From assembly GCF_907177275.1 (NCBI RefSeq), contig NZ_CAJSLV010000058.1, forward strand, positions 9,096 through 73,095: DNA of 64,000 nt, given 5' to 3'. Of this stretch, positions 41,311-50,585 are shown piece after piece. The notes beneath the pieces were generated by a model, which saw nothing but the letters and a program-made list of their open reading frames with translations, ran no database searches and had not been told where the DNA came from. Each line of letters opens with the position of its first letter. Position 1 is the stretch's first letter. Made by a program: the position numbers and the translations under genes. This DNA is from Actinacidiphila cocklensis. GTDB lineage: Bacteria > Actinomycetota > Actinomycetes > Streptomycetales > Streptomycetaceae.

Positions 41311-42624
41311 ATGACCAGGGACGCAACGAGCGAGCGGCCCGTACCGCCGGCCGCCGGGGCCTCGGACGGCGGGATGACGCTCGCCTTCGCCGCGCCGGAC
41401 GCCGGCGCCGGTCCCCTCACCTGGGGCCAGTCGGCGATCTGGGAGGCCATCGAGCGGACCGCCCCGGACGACGGCTACTTCAACTTCGGACGGATCCTCA
41501 AGGTCCCAGGGGAACGGACGCCCGAAGAGGTCGCCACCGCTCTCGCCGGCCTGCTCGCCGCCCATGGCGCGCTGCGCACCCGGCTCGACCTCACCGGTGC
41601 GCGGCCGCGCCAGCGGCTGGAGGCGGGCGGGGAGCTCCCCCTGACGCTCTCCACCGCGGCTCCCGATGAGCTGCTCGCGGAACTCACCGCAGAGCGCTTC
41701 GACTACGCGGCCGAGTGGCCGCTGCGGGTGGCGCTGGTCACCGACGGGCGCCAGGTCCGCCATGTGGTGCTCGCCTTCTGCCACCTGGCGGCCGACGGGT
41801 TCGGCGCCGAGATCGCCGTCCGCGACCTGCGGACGCTGATCCTGCGCGGCACCGGCTGCCTGGCCGGGCGGCCCGCCGCGCCCCGGCCGCTGGACCTGGC
41901 CCACTGGCAGGCCGGCCCCGAGGGCCGCCGGGTCGCCGAGCGCGCGGCGGCCCTATGGGAGAAGGTGCCGCGCGAGGTGATGTTCGGCAGGCGGGCGGGC
42001 GCTGCGGACCGGCCGCGGTTCTGGCGTGCCCAACTGGCTTCTCCCGCGATGGATCTGGCGGTACGGGCCGTCGCCGCCCGGTACCGCACCTCCACCTCCA
42101 CTGTGCTGCTGGCCGCCACGGCCGCTCTGGTGGGCCGGGCGACCGGACGGGAGCGGTGTGCGGTGCTCCCCATCGTCAGCAACCGCTTCCGCCGCGACAC
42201 GGCGGGGATCGTCGGCATGGTCTCCCAGGAGGGCGTCTTCGCTCTCGACGGGGTGGACCGCCGCTTCGGCGCGCTGCTGCGGGCAGCAGACTCCGCGGCG
42301 CTGCGGGCTTATCGCAGCGCCTTCCACGACCCGGTGGACCGGGCGCAGGGTGACTGGGTGCAGCCGCTCTGCTGCTTCAACGACCAGCGGTTGGCCAGGA
42401 CCGGCCCGGCTCCCTGCCCGCCTGAGCAGATCCGGGCGGCGCTGCCGGCCAGCACGCTGCACTGGCCGCTGAGCCAGGACCGGCTCAACTGCCGCTTCTG
42501 CGTGCACGTCAGCGGCAACCTGGAGGTCTCCGTCACCGCCGACACCGCCTACCTGCCGCGCCCGGCGATGGAGCGCTTCCTCTACGACATGGAGGCCCTG
42601 CTGGTCGCCGAAGCGGGCGCGTGA
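41311..42624 (+). CDS. Stand-alone NRPS condensation-domain protein
   Basis: ATG 41311 follows GGAGGGAAGG, 140 nt after the NRPS stop on the same strand. The 437 residues form a condensation-type acyltransferase: LTWGQSAIWEAIER at the start, the active site CHLAADG (HxxxDG with the catalytic second His kept, the first replaced by Cys) near residue 156, and a floor region near RRDTAGIVGMVSQEGVFALD. It probably accepts the peptide from the last carrier domain and joins it to a free amine or alcohol, releasing the product. That would replace the missing thioesterase (inference). The 140-bp spacer contains a short GCGGATCAGCC direct repeat. Confidence 0.8.
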   Translation: MTRDATSERPVPPAAGASDGGMTLAFAAPDAGAGPLTWGQSAIWEAIERTAPDDGYFNFGRILKVPGERTPEEVATALAGLLAAHGALRTRLDLTGARPRQRLEAGGELPLTLSTAAPDELLAELTAERFDYAAEWPLRVALVTDGRQVRHVVLAFCHLAADGFGAEIAVRDLRTLILRGTGCLAGRPAAPRPLDLAHWQAGPEGRRVAERAAALWEKVPREVMFGRRAGAADRPRFWRAQLASPAMDLAVRAVAARYRTSTSTVLLAATAALVGRATGRERCAVLPIVSNRFRRDTAGIVGMVSQEGVFALDGVDRRFGALLRAADSAALRAYRSAFHDPVDRAQGDWVQPLCCFNDQRLARTGPAPCPPEQIRAALPASTLHWPLSQDRLNCRFCVHVSGNLEVSVTADTAYLPRPAMERFLYDMEALLVAEAGA

Positions 42625-42779
42625 CGATCCGCAGGACGACGGTGTCCCGTGCCCAGCCGGCGCCCTGCATGCCGACATATTTCGGATTCTCTTCCGAGTC
42701 CTCGTACCGCTCCAGAATGGTTGCGCAGCCCCTGACCAGGGACTGCGTTCTTCCGTGCCGCGGGGCACCCTGGGTGCAT

Positions 42780-43545
42780 ATGTTCGTGCGCCTGCTCTAC
42801 TTGATTGCCACGCGGGTCTTCGCGTGGCTCGTCCTGCTCTCCCGCTCCTCCGCCGTCAAGTACGCCGAGATCCTGGTCCTGCGGCAGGAGGTCGCGTTGC
42901 TGCGCCGCCAAGTCTCCACACCCAGGCCCACCTGGCCAGACCGCGCCCTGATCGCGGCACTCGCCCGACTACTCCCCCGCCCACTTCGCCGCCACCGCAT
43001 CGTCTCCCCACGCACCCTGCTCGCCTGGCACCAAGGCCTGATCAAGCAGAAGTGGACCCAACCACCTTCCTCAGGCCGCCCGCCTCCGCCCGAGGAGATC
43101 CGGGACCTCATCGTCCGGCTCGGCACAGAAAACCCGCGCTGGGGCTTCCGAAGAGTGCACGGAGAACTGCGCCGCCTCGGCCACAAGGCCAGCCCGGCTG
43201 CCGTCCGCCGCGTCCCGCGCGCAGCCGGCCTCGGACCAGCACCGCGCCGACATCCAGCGCGACACGCGTGGACTGCGTTCCTCAAGAGCCCAGGCCCACG
43301 GCCTGCTCGCCACTGATCTCTTCCATGTCGACACGATCGGACTGCAGCGCCTGTACGTCCTGTTCGTCATGGAGGTACGTACCCGCACCGTCCACATCCT
43401 CGGCGTCACCGCCCACCCCACCGCAGCCTGGGCCACCCATCAAGCCCGCCAACTCCTATGGCACCTCGGCGACCGCGCCACCGACTTCACCCACCTCATC
43501 CGAGACAGGGATACGAAGTTCAGCACCGCCTTCGGCCGCCACTAC
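42780..43545 (+). pseudogene. rve-type transposase remnant, frameshifted and truncated
   Basis: ATG 42780 opens [39 protein letters not shown] and [20 protein letters not shown]. Near 43285 the frame shifts to [40 protein letters not shown] and [14 protein letters not shown], where similarity stops. The first two DDE acids remain but the C-terminus with the catalytic Glu is gone. It is related to the 31694 remnant and closes the NRPS block on its right side. Confidence 0.75.
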
Positions 43546-43926
43546 CAGCGCCGCACGCACCTCGATCGGGTGAGTCACGAACCACCGCCACCCTGACGTG
43601 GCGCCAGCCAACCAGACTCCAAAAGAGCCACCTGACCAGGTCATATTGAGAAGTGCAACTGGAGTACTAGGCGCCTTCCCCGGTAGAGCGGATTCCTTGC
43701 CGCGTGCTTGCGCGCCCCAGTCGCGAGGCGGCATACGCGCAGAGCCGCAGAATCCGGCCCCGGGTTCTTCTGCCCGAATCCCTGCCACCGGCTGCCTCGT
43801 ATGTCCGGACAGGACGAAGTGAAATCTTCCAGCCGCGCCCAGGGCACCGCGCCGGCCGACAGTTGGACCCTTGCCCGCCGCGTCCCAGGCGTGCGGGGTA
43901 GCGGCCGGGCGCGGTAGTTTACTCGA
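43546..43926. other. Gap after transposase remnant, no gene seen
   Basis: This 381-bp stretch between the truncated transposase and the HNH-like gene has short frames in both strands but none with recognisable features. It should contain the promoter of the HNH-like gene; no clear -35/-10 pair was found. Confidence 0.4.
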
Positions 43927-44367
43927 GTGAGTCTCCTCGATGATGTGGCCGAGCGCGACAGCTGGCGGTGCTGGGTGTGCGACGAACCGGTCGACCCCGA
44001 GATGTCGGTGAACGACCCGCGGGGGCCCAGCGTGGACAGCCGGACCGCCGACCGGAAGGCCAAGGTCGCCGAGAGGCTCGCGCACCGCGGGTGCAACACC
44101 CGCAAGGGCGCGGTCGAGGTGGTCATCGCCTGGCCGGACCGCCTGTACGTGGTCGAACCCGCGCCGCTGATCACCGTTGCCAGGAGGCTGGAGCGCAAGG
44201 GGGGCCGCGAGATGGTGGGCCGTTGTCCGACCCAGCGGGACGCACAAGGGGCGGCGGACTGGCTCGTGGACCGGTTCTCCCGACTGGTACCGGGACTGCC
44301 GGTGACCGCCGACATCGAGCCGGGCGGCGGCCAGTTCCTCGTCATCCTGGCCACCGGCCGGCGCTGA
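43927..44367 (+). CDS. HNH-like zinc-finger hypothetical protein, 146 aa
   Basis: The gene starts at GTG 43927. CWVCDEPVD near the N-terminus and RLAHRGCNTRKG near residue 55 supply a CxxC...HxxC/N frame like the treble-clef of HNH nucleases. However, the usual catalytic Asp-His pair (DHxxP) reads NDPRGPSVD, so nuclease activity is doubtful. The C-terminal ~75 residues form an alpha/beta region (YVVEPAPLITVARRLERKGG; WLVDRFSRLVPGLPVTADIE). From memory it looks like a conserved actinobacterial hypothetical family, perhaps nucleic-acid binding. It stands alone among transposase remnants. Confidence 0.65.
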   Translation: MSLLDDVAERDSWRCWVCDEPVDPEMSVNDPRGPSVDSRTADRKAKVAERLAHRGCNTRKGAVEVVIAWPDRLYVVEPAPLITVARRLERKGGREMVGRCPTQRDAQGAADWLVDRFSRLVPGLPVTADIEPGGGQFLVILATGRR

Positions 44368-44403
44368 CCGGGGAGATCGCCAGCACGGCGCACACACGCG
44401 TCG

Positions 44404-44446
44404 CCCTGCGCCTGCCGAGAATGTCATCCGCATAGGTCAGTGGCCC
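44404..44446 (-). repeat. Dispersed ~37-bp repeat, copy C (inverted)
   Basis: On the minus strand CACTGACCTATGCGGATGAC and ATTCTCGGCAGGCGCAG align with copies A and D. In one frame it reads PLTYADDILGRRR, similar to copy A's PLTCTDEIIGTRR. It may therefore be a fragment of a shared coding sequence rather than a site. Confidence 0.6.
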
Positions 44447-44569
44447 GGTCAGCGGTCGAGACGAGGGCTCCCGCAAAACAAGGGCTGAACGTGTGCAGGT
44501 AGACAGCCGGCTTCCTTGAACGCGTTCATTCTCAACCATCGCAACGCAGGCGTCTCAACCCGGTACAGG

Positions 44570-44607
44570 TGCACTGAGCAGGGCGGATGATTTATCGGCA
44601 CCCGCAG
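44570..44607 (+). repeat. Dispersed ~37-bp repeat, copy D
   Basis: TGCACTGAGCAGGGCGGATG and ATTTATCGGCACCCGCAG match copy A in the whole 3' half. It lies immediately before a chimeric transposase fossil and about 125 bp from inverted copy C. Confidence 0.6.
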
Positions 44608-45097
44608 TCTGGACAATCGCCTGGCAAAGACCCGGGAAGAGCTGGACAAGCTGCAGCGCGAGGCCAGCGGCCGCTACTACAACACTGCCGAAAAGAGCGC
44701 CGCGCGCGTCGGCGTCCTCCAGGCCGAAGCCACCGTCGACGGCTGGGTGCTGTGGGCCTCACCCGCGCTGCCCGGAGCCGTCCACGACATCCGCGCAGCC
44801 CGCAAACACTGCATCCTCGACGCTCTCGCACAGGCCGACGTCCCATGCTGGGCCGACAAGGGATACCGAGGGGCCGGCGGCCCGGTCCGCATCCCGTACT
44901 GGGGACGATGGGGAACCCTTTCCCCAGGCCAGAAGGCCGTGAACCAATCCCATGCGAAGATCCGCGCTCTCGTCGAGCAAGCCATGGCCACGCTGAAGCC
45001 CTGGCGCCTCCTCCGCAAACTACGGTGCTCCACCACTCGAGTCACCACCCTCGTCCAAGCCATCCTCGCCCCGCATCTGACCAGCTCAGACCGATGA
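44600..45097 (+). pseudogene. Chimeric transposase fossil (IS1634-like joined to IS5-like)
   Basis: The first ~40 codons read RLAKTREELDKLQREASGRY then YNTAEKSAARVGVL, like a coiled-coil block of IS1634-family transposases. After a junction near 44720 the text becomes an IS5-type DDE transposase: PALPGAVHDIRAARKH, DVPCWADKGYRGAGG, RALVEQAMATLKPWRLLRKL, stopping at 45097. The IS5 part keeps HD, DKGY and the Glu block but lacks its N-terminal half. This is a fusion of two degraded elements, not a functional gene. Confidence 0.6.
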
Positions 45098-45226
45098 TGG
45101 AAAAGGCTCATTGCCTTTGTGCCCGGCGTCAGCGAACGTCTGGGAGCGTCGAGGGTCGTTGCTCTTTCGCCTAGCAAGTCGCGTTGCGTATGGCGTGCGA
45201 CGGTGACGCCACCTTGGGAGCCCCGC

Positions 45227-46240
45227 TCAGCGAGGAGGCAGTTCACCGGAACCACGCGGGACAAGTCTGGTGGGGACGACCTCGGCCCGGGGGCGCGTCC
45301 GGTCGCCGTCGAGGCGGGCGAGCACGGTTCGTGCCGCGGCGGCGCCCAGTGCAGCGGGGTCCTGGGCGATGACCGTCAGGGGCGGTTCGAGGATCTCAGC
45401 GAGTGGCAGGTCGTCGAAGGCAACGAGGGCGATGTCCTTGCGACGTCGCCTGGCCAGGGCCGTTACCGCGCCCATGGCGGTGAAGTTGTTCCCGGCGAGC
45501 AGCGCCGTGGGCGGCTCGGCGAGATCCAGGAGGCCTTCGGTGGCGGCAGCTGACGCGCCCTGATCGTGGCCGCTGGCGACGAGGTTCCTGTCATAGGGCA
45601 CACCGGCGTCGGCCAACGCGGCGCGGTAGCCGGCCAGGCGCTCGCGGCGGGTGTAGAGGCCTGCCGGGAGGTCCCCGATGAATCCGATCCGCCGGTGCCC
45701 GGCTGCCAACAGGTGCGCTGTGCCTTCCTGGGCGCCGGACCGGTTGGAACTCACCACCCTGTCGGTGGCCAGCCCGCTGCCGGGCCGGTCCAGGAAGACC
45801 ACGGGCGGCCCGGAGGAGACCCCGCCGAGGTAGGCGTGGTGGGCGCCGACCGAGGGGACGACGACGAGCGCGCTGACCCTGCGGCTGAGGAAGGTCTCGA
45901 TCAAGGCCCGTTCCTGGGCGGGATCCTCGGCCGAGGATCCCATGAGCAGCGTCAGACCCCGCTCGCGGACCGCGTCCTCGATACCGCCGGCCACAGTGCC
46001 GAAGAAGGGGTTGCCCATATCGGGTACCACCAGGCCGATGGTGCTGTCGGGACTGCCCCGGCGCATGTTGCGGGCCATGAGGTTGGGCTGGAAGCCGAGC
46101 CTGTTGACTGCTTCCATCACCTTTTCGCGGGTCCTGGCCGAGGTCGGGCCATCGTCGTTGAGGACGCGGGAGACCGTCTTGGCGCTTACGCCGACTTCGT
46201 GGGCCACGTCACTTAGCGTCGGCCGCCGACTCCCGGTCAT
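45227..46240 (-). CDS. LacI-family regulator 1 (fructose/fructan transporter locus)
   Basis: ATG 46240 opens a LacI helix-turn-helix (TLSDVAHEVGVSAKTVSRVL) and hinge (NLMARNMRR). A periplasmic-binding-protein-like sensor follows (IGLVVPDMGNPFFGTVAGGI; AHLLAAGHRRIGFIGDL). The 337 residues are normal length. It is the last gene after the CUT2 transporter genes on the same strand, 70 nt beyond the ATPase stop with a hairpin between. Operators of the form TGTCAWCGWTGACA before the transporter and before the secreted fructanase are its likely targets, with a sugar or sugar phosphate as inducer (inference). Confidence 0.88.
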   Translation of the reverse strand: MTGSRRPTLSDVAHEVGVSAKTVSRVLNDDGPTSARTREKVMEAVNRLGFQPNLMARNMRRGSPDSTIGLVVPDMGNPFFGTVAGGIEDAVRERGLTLLMGSSAEDPAQERALIETFLSRRVSALVVVPSVGAHHAYLGGVSSGPPVVFLDRPGSGLATDRVVSSNRSGAQEGTAHLLAAGHRRIGFIGDLPAGLYTRRERLAGYRAALADAGVPYDRNLVASGHDQGASAAATEGLLDLAEPPTALLAGNNFTAMGAVTALARRRRKDIALVAFDDLPLAEILEPPLTVIAQDPAALGAAAARTVLARLDGDRTRPRAEVVPTRLVPRGSGELPPR

Positions 46241-46261
46241 ACGCCACCGTTCTCCGTGTCC

Positions 46262-46301
46262 TGCCCTACCCGGCCGGCCCTGATCGCCGGCCGACAGGGC
46301 A
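46262..46301 (-). terminator. Hairpin between CUT2 ATPase gene and lacI 1
   Basis: TGCCCT...GGCCGGC and GCCGGCC...AGGGCA pair with a small internal loop around a 7-nt apical loop, 9 nt past the ATPase stop. It could terminate the transporter operon or lower expression of the downstream regulator gene. Confidence 0.5.
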
Positions 46302-46310
46302 TCTTATAGG

Positions 46311-47204
46311 TCACGTCGTGGGAAGCCCGGCAGCTCTGGCCGCCTCCGCGTCGGCGACGGTCGCCTTCCCGCCGTCGCTTCCCACCGTCAGCGCCCCGGT
46401 CATGATCGCCACGACCTCGGCCATCGAATAGTCTGACGGCTTGATGAGCGCTTCCCGCTTCCCCATCCGGTGGACGTGGATACGGTCGGCGATCTCGAAG
46501 ACATGGGGCATGTTGTGGCTGATGAGGATCACAGGCAGGCCTCTGTCCCGCACCTGCCGGATCAGGTCGAGGACCTGGCCGGACTCCTTGACGCCCAGGG
46601 CTGCGGTGGGTTCGTCCATGACCACGACGCTGCGAGCCCAGGCGACCGCACGGGCCACGGCAACCGCCTGGCGCTGTCCGCCGGAAAGCGTGTCGACGGT
46701 CTGGGTCAGCGAGCGCAGGCCGATCTTCAGCTCCGCCATGTGGGCGGCGGCCTCCTCGCGCATCCGCTTCTTGTCCAGCATGCGCAGCACGCTGCCGAGC
46801 GGGCCGGTCCGGCGCAGTTCGCGGCCGAGGAACATGTTGGAGGCGATGTCCATGGACGCGGCGACTGCCAGGTCCTGGTAGACGGTCTCGATGCCGTGCT
46901 CTCTGGCCTGCTGGGGTCCGCTGAAGCGGATGGCCTCGCCGTTCAGCCGGATCTCGCCGCGGTCCGGGACGAGGGCGCCGGTGAGGGCCTTGATCAGGCT
47001 GGACTTTCCGGCGCCGTTGTCGCCGATGACGGCGAGCACCTCGCCGGGCATCAGGTCGAAGTCGGCACCGTCGATCGCGGTGACGTGGCCGTAGCGCTTG
47101 ACCAGGCCGCGGGCCTGGAGGATGGGAGTGACTGACTCCGCATCCGCACCGCTGGTCGCGGTGTCCTTCGGGGTGCTCGTCGTCGTGCGGTTCGGCTCGC
47201 TCAT
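46311..47204 (-). CDS. Sugar ABC transporter ATPase, CUT2 (single-domain, FrcA-like)
   Basis: ATG 47204 overlaps the permease stop (ATGA), so the two are translationally coupled. The 297 residues have Walker A GDNGAGKSS, a Q-loop (TVYQDLAVA), signature LSGGQRQAVAVARA and Walker B VVVMDEP. It is a single ATPase domain like FrcA of rhizobia, not the double-domain RbsA/XylG type common in CUT2 systems. It powers uptake with the adjacent permease and binding protein. The neighbouring sugar kinase and fructanases suggest fructose as substrate. Confidence 0.9.
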   Translation of the reverse strand: MSEPNRTTTSTPKDTATSGADAESVTPILQARGLVKRYGHVTAIDGADFDLMPGEVLAVIGDNGAGKSSLIKALTGALVPDRGEIRLNGEAIRFSGPQQAREHGIETVYQDLAVAASMDIASNMFLGRELRRTGPLGSVLRMLDKKRMREEAAAHMAELKIGLRSLTQTVDTLSGGQRQAVAVARAVAWARSVVVMDEPTAALGVKESGQVLDLIRQVRDRGLPVILISHNMPHVFEIADRIHVHRMGKREALIKPSDYSMAEVVAIMTGALTVGSDGGKATVADAEAARAAGLPTT

Positions 47205-48199
47205 CGGCGGACCCTCTTCCGGGAGATCTGGTCGACGGTCACGGCGAGGATGACGAGAACGCCGGTGATCAGCGTCTGGTATATGGAAGCCACACCCATC
47301 AACTGCAGGCCGTTGCGGAACACTCCGACGATCAGCGCCCCGATCAGCGAGCCCATCACGGTGCCGCGGCCGCCGAAGAGGCTGGTGCCGCCGAGGACGA
47401 CGGCGGTGATGCTGTCGAGGTTTTCGGTCTGCCCGGCCTGGGGGTCCCCCACGCCGGTACGCGAGACCAGCAGCAGGGCGGCGATCCCGTAGACCAGGCC
47501 GGCCACCGCGTAGACGCCGATGGTCAGCCGGGAGGTGCGTACCCCGTTGAGCCGGGCGGCCTCCGGGCTGTTGCCCAGCGCGTAGACATGCCGCCCCCAG
47601 GAGGTGCTGCTCAGCGCGTAGGCGAAGGCGAGGAAGAGGGCGATGGTCAGCACTGAGCCGTAAGTGACGTCGGTGCGGCCCAGCGGGAAGGTCTCCCCCA
47701 GCCAGGTGAGGGACCTCGGCAGGTCTGTGACAGTCTGCTCGTCGGAGTAGATGTGGGTCAGGGCGAAGGCGATGTTGAGCATGCCCAGCGTGACGATGAA
47801 CGGCGGCAGCGGGACCAGGCGCACCAGCAGACCGTTGACCAGCCCGAACCCGGCGCAGACGCCCAGCCCCATCACGATGGCCACCAGGGGCGGAACACTG
47901 CCTTCCGCGGCGGACTTGGCGATCATGATGGAGCCGAACGCCATGACGGCGCCACAGGACAGGTCGATGCCCGCGGTCAGGATGATCAGGGTCTGGCCGA
48001 TGGCGAGCGCGCCGACGACCATGACCTGCTGGATGATCAGCGAGAAGTTGCCGCCGGAGAGGAACTGGTCGGTCGTCAGGGAGAAGAAGGCGCACGCCAG
48101 CACGAGAGCTGCGAGTGGTCCCGCGGTGGGCGCGGCGGTCAGCCGGCGCAGCCGGGTCGGCTCCTTCACGGAGGCGTAGGGAGGAGCTGCGGTGGTCAT
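47201..48199 (-). CDS. Sugar ABC transporter permease, CUT2 (FrcC/RbsC-like)
   Basis: From ATG 48199 the product is 332 residues with about nine hydrophobic helices. It carries the CUT2 permease signature regions LIILTAGIDLSCGAVMAFGS and ALGNSPEAARLNGVRTSRLT, plus GGTSLFGGRGTVMGSLIGAL. It forms the membrane channel with the coupled ATPase. The start is preferred because the upstream frame is not membrane-like and belongs to the 118-nt gap after the binding-protein gene. Confidence 0.9.
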   Translation of the reverse strand: MTTAAPPYASVKEPTRLRRLTAAPTAGPLAALVLACAFFSLTTDQFLSGGNFSLIIQQVMVVGALAIGQTLIILTAGIDLSCGAVMAFGSIMIAKSAAEGSVPPLVAIVMGLGVCAGFGLVNGLLVRLVPLPPFIVTLGMLNIAFALTHIYSDEQTVTDLPRSLTWLGETFPLGRTDVTYGSVLTIALFLAFAYALSSTSWGRHVYALGNSPEAARLNGVRTSRLTIGVYAVAGLVYGIAALLLVSRTGVGDPQAGQTENLDSITAVVLGGTSLFGGRGTVMGSLIGALIVGVFRNGLQLMGVASIYQTLITGVLVILAVTVDQISRKRVRR

Positions 48200-48317
48200 G
48201 GAGGTCCTTGCGGTGTGAGAGTCGGAGGCGGCCCGGACCGGGTCAGGGCATCGCGGGCCGGGCCGCCGGTTCGTGTCGCGTGCGGGCCGCCGGTCACGGG
48301 GCCTGCCGCGACGCCTG

Positions 48318-49352
48318 TCATCCCCAGCAGTTGGCCAGGCCGTACGCGGTGTCCTTGGCGTCGACACCGGTCTGCGCCTTGTCCGTGATCAGGGTGACGC
48401 CGGTGTCGTGGTAGCCGGACGGCTTGGTGCCGCTCTTGGCGTAGTCGGCCACCGCCTTGATGCCCTCCTCGGCCATCTTCAGCGGGTACTGCTGTGAGGT
48501 GGCGGCGATCTTGCCGTCCTTGACCGCCTGGGTGCCGGTGCAGCCGCCGTCCACGGAGACGATCAGGACGTCCTTCTCGCGCCCCTTGGCTTTCAGCGCG
48601 GTGTACGCGCCGAGCGCCGCAGGCTCGTTGATGGTGTAGACGACGTTGAGGTCGGGTGCCTTCTGCAGGCAGTTCTCCATCGCGGTCTGGCCCTTGGCCT
48701 GGTCGCCACCGGTGTCCTGGGAACAGACGATCGACGGGTCGCCGTCGCTGACACCGAATCCCTTGAGGAAGCCGTCGTGCCGCTGCTGCCCGACCGCGAC
48801 GCCCGGCGCCAGGTCCAGCGTGGCGATCTTCGCCTGCTTCCCCGCCATCGCCGCCTTGGCGTATGCGCCGATCAGCTCACCGGCCTTGGTGTTGTCGGTG
48901 GCGAACAGCGCGTCCGTGCCGCTCTGCGGATCCGTGGGGCTATCCAGTGCGATCACCACAACGCCCTTGGCCCGGGCCTTGGCGATCGCCGGCAGGATCG
49001 CCTTGGAGTCGCTCGGAGTGATCAGGATGCCCTTGACGCCGGCCGCCACCATGTTCTCGATCGCGGTGATCTGACTCGCGTTGTCCCCGTCGAACTTCCC
49101 CGCGGCCGTCATCAGATCGACGCCGTCGGCCTTGGCGGCCTTCTGCGCCCCGTCCTTCATCTTCACGAAGAACGGGTTGGTGTCGGTCTTGGTGATCAGG
49201 CCGACCTTGACCTTCCCGCCCGAGCCTGACCCGGCGTCCGACGACGATCCCTTGGACCCCGAACCGCAGGCGCTCAGTGCGAGCGCCGCGACGGTCAGCC
49301 CGGCGGCGGCTCTCAGCGCGGTCATGGCGGCGACGCGGGTGGTACGAGACAT
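48318..49352 (-). CDS. Sugar ABC transporter substrate-binding lipoprotein (CUT2)
   Basis: ATG 49352 has AAGGAG 5 nt upstream. A lipoprotein signal (GLTVAALALSAC, lipobox LSAC) leads to a Ser/Gly linker and a type-I periplasmic binding fold (VGLITKTDTNPFFVKMKDGA; GILITPSDSKAILPAI; VYTINEPAALGAYTALKAKG). It resembles FrcB/RbsB-type pentose and hexose binders. It is first in the binding-protein/permease/ATPase operon. Two tandem operators lie 51-79 nt upstream and overlap a TTGACA on its coding strand, so repression by a LacI protein at this promoter is likely. Confidence 0.9.
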   Translation of the reverse strand: MSRTTRVAAMTALRAAAGLTVAALALSACGSGSKGSSSDAGSGSGGKVKVGLITKTDTNPFFVKMKDGAQKAAKADGVDLMTAAGKFDGDNASQITAIENMVAAGVKGILITPSDSKAILPAIAKARAKGVVVIALDSPTDPQSGTDALFATDNTKAGELIGAYAKAAMAGKQAKIATLDLAPGVAVGQQRHDGFLKGFGVSDGDPSIVCSQDTGGDQAKGQTAMENCLQKAPDLNVVYTINEPAALGAYTALKAKGREKDVLIVSVDGGCTGTQAVKDGKIAATSQQYPLKMAEEGIKAVADYAKSGTKPSGYHDTGVTLITDKAQTGVDAKDTAYGLANCWG

Positions 49353-49402
49353 CTCAGCTCCTTGGGGTTGCGAAAGCGCGGCGCCCGTGGTCGCTCGCGT
49401 TA

Positions 49403-49431
49403 TGTCAACGTTGACACTGTCATCGTTGACA
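49403..49431. promoter_or_regulatory. Tandem LacI operators before the CUT2 transporter and kinase
   Basis: TGTCAACGTTGACA (49403-49416) is a perfect 14-bp palindrome. One base further TGTCATCGTTGACA (49418-49431) is a one-mismatch copy. They lie between the divergent binding-protein and kinase genes, close to the former. The same elements recur at 50693 and 50718. Confidence 0.75.
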
Positions 49432-49619
49432 TCGACATGCAGAGGATGATGGGCTCCCCACCAGCGAAACGTCAATGCCCCCCAGCCATAACAAGTCGGC
49501 AACACCGCCGTCACCGTCCCGTCGGCGGCAGCCTCGCAACCACGGCACGAGCCTGCGCCTGATGCCACTCACCGCCGTCGCAGGACCGCGCCGCCTACCT
49601 CACGAAAAGAGACACATCG

Positions 49620-50585
49620 ATGCAGGGACCCCAGGTCACCGTCATCGGCGAGTGCGTCGCCGACGCCTTTCCCGCCGGCGGGCTCGCGGCGCCGGGCGAA
49701 CTCGCGCTGCGCGTGCTTCCCGGCGGCGGACCGGCCAACACCGCCGTCGCCCTGGGCCGCCTCGGCACCCCGGTGCGCTTCGTCGGCCGGCTGTCGGACG
49801 ACACCTTCGGCCGGCTGTTCCGCGCGCAGCTGACCGGCTCCGGCGTCGACCTGGACGACTGCCCCCGAGCCGCGGAACCCAGCACCCTGGCCGTTGCCGA
49901 ACTGGACGAGCACGGCTCCGCGGGCTGGACCTTCCACGCCGAGGGCACGGCGGACTGGCAGTGGACCGCAGCCGAACTCGCTGCCGTGGACCTCCGCGGC
50001 ACTTCATGCGTTCACGGGGGGTCGCTCACGCTGGTACGAGCCCCGGGCGCCGCGGCCGTCGAGGAGTTCCTGGCCCGTGCGGCGACCGGGGCCACCGTGT
50101 CACTCGACCCCAACGTCCGCCCCCGGCTCGTCCCGCCGGCCGTCTACCGGGAACGCCTGGCCCGCTGGTGCGCGCTGGCCGACCTCCTGCGCATCAGCGA
50201 GGAGGACCTGCGGACGCTGCGGCCCGGGGTGACGCCGGAGCAGATCTGCGACGAGTGGCACGCGGCCGGGGTACGCCTGGTCGTCGTCACCCTCGGCGCG
50301 CGGGGAGCCCTGGTCTCACTCGACGGGGAACGCGCCGCCGTCCCGGGCGTCCGCGTGCGGGTGGTGGACACCGTCGCTGCGGGCGACTCGTTCACCGGCG
50401 GGCTCCTCCACCATCTGGGCAGCGCCGGCCTCCTCGGCGGACGTCTGGACCGGCTCACCCTCGCCGACGCCGTGGCCGCGGCCACTCTCGGCGCCCGCGT
50501 CGCCGCCCTGACCTGCACCGTTCCCGGACCCAACCCGCCCTGGGCCGACCAGCTCAACACCTCTGCCGGGACCGCCACGCCTTGA
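49620..50585 (+). CDS. PfkB-family carbohydrate kinase (probable fructokinase)
   Basis: ATG 49620 opens a 321-residue ribokinase-fold protein. PfkB signature 1 is LPGGGPANTAVALGRLGTPV. Signature 2 is VDTVAAGDSFTGGLL, with the catalytic Asp in GDSF and the anion hole. VSLDPNVRPRL and NDE-like segments are also typical. It phosphorylates a sugar using ATP; fructose is the best guess because the gene is divergent from a FrcBCA-like importer and flanks fructanase genes, recalling the FrcK arrangement. It likely shares the LacI operators in the 267-bp divergent region. Confidence 0.85.
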   Translation: MQGPQVTVIGECVADAFPAGGLAAPGELALRVLPGGGPANTAVALGRLGTPVRFVGRLSDDTFGRLFRAQLTGSGVDLDDCPRAAEPSTLAVAELDEHGSAGWTFHAEGTADWQWTAAELAAVDLRGTSCVHGGSLTLVRAPGAAAVEEFLARAATGATVSLDPNVRPRLVPPAVYRERLARWCALADLLRISEEDLRTLRPGVTPEQICDEWHAAGVRLVVVTLGARGALVSLDGERAAVPGVRVRVVDTVAAGDSFTGGLLHHLGSAGLLGGRLDRLTLADAVAAATLGARVAALTCTVPGPNPPWADQLNTSAGTATP

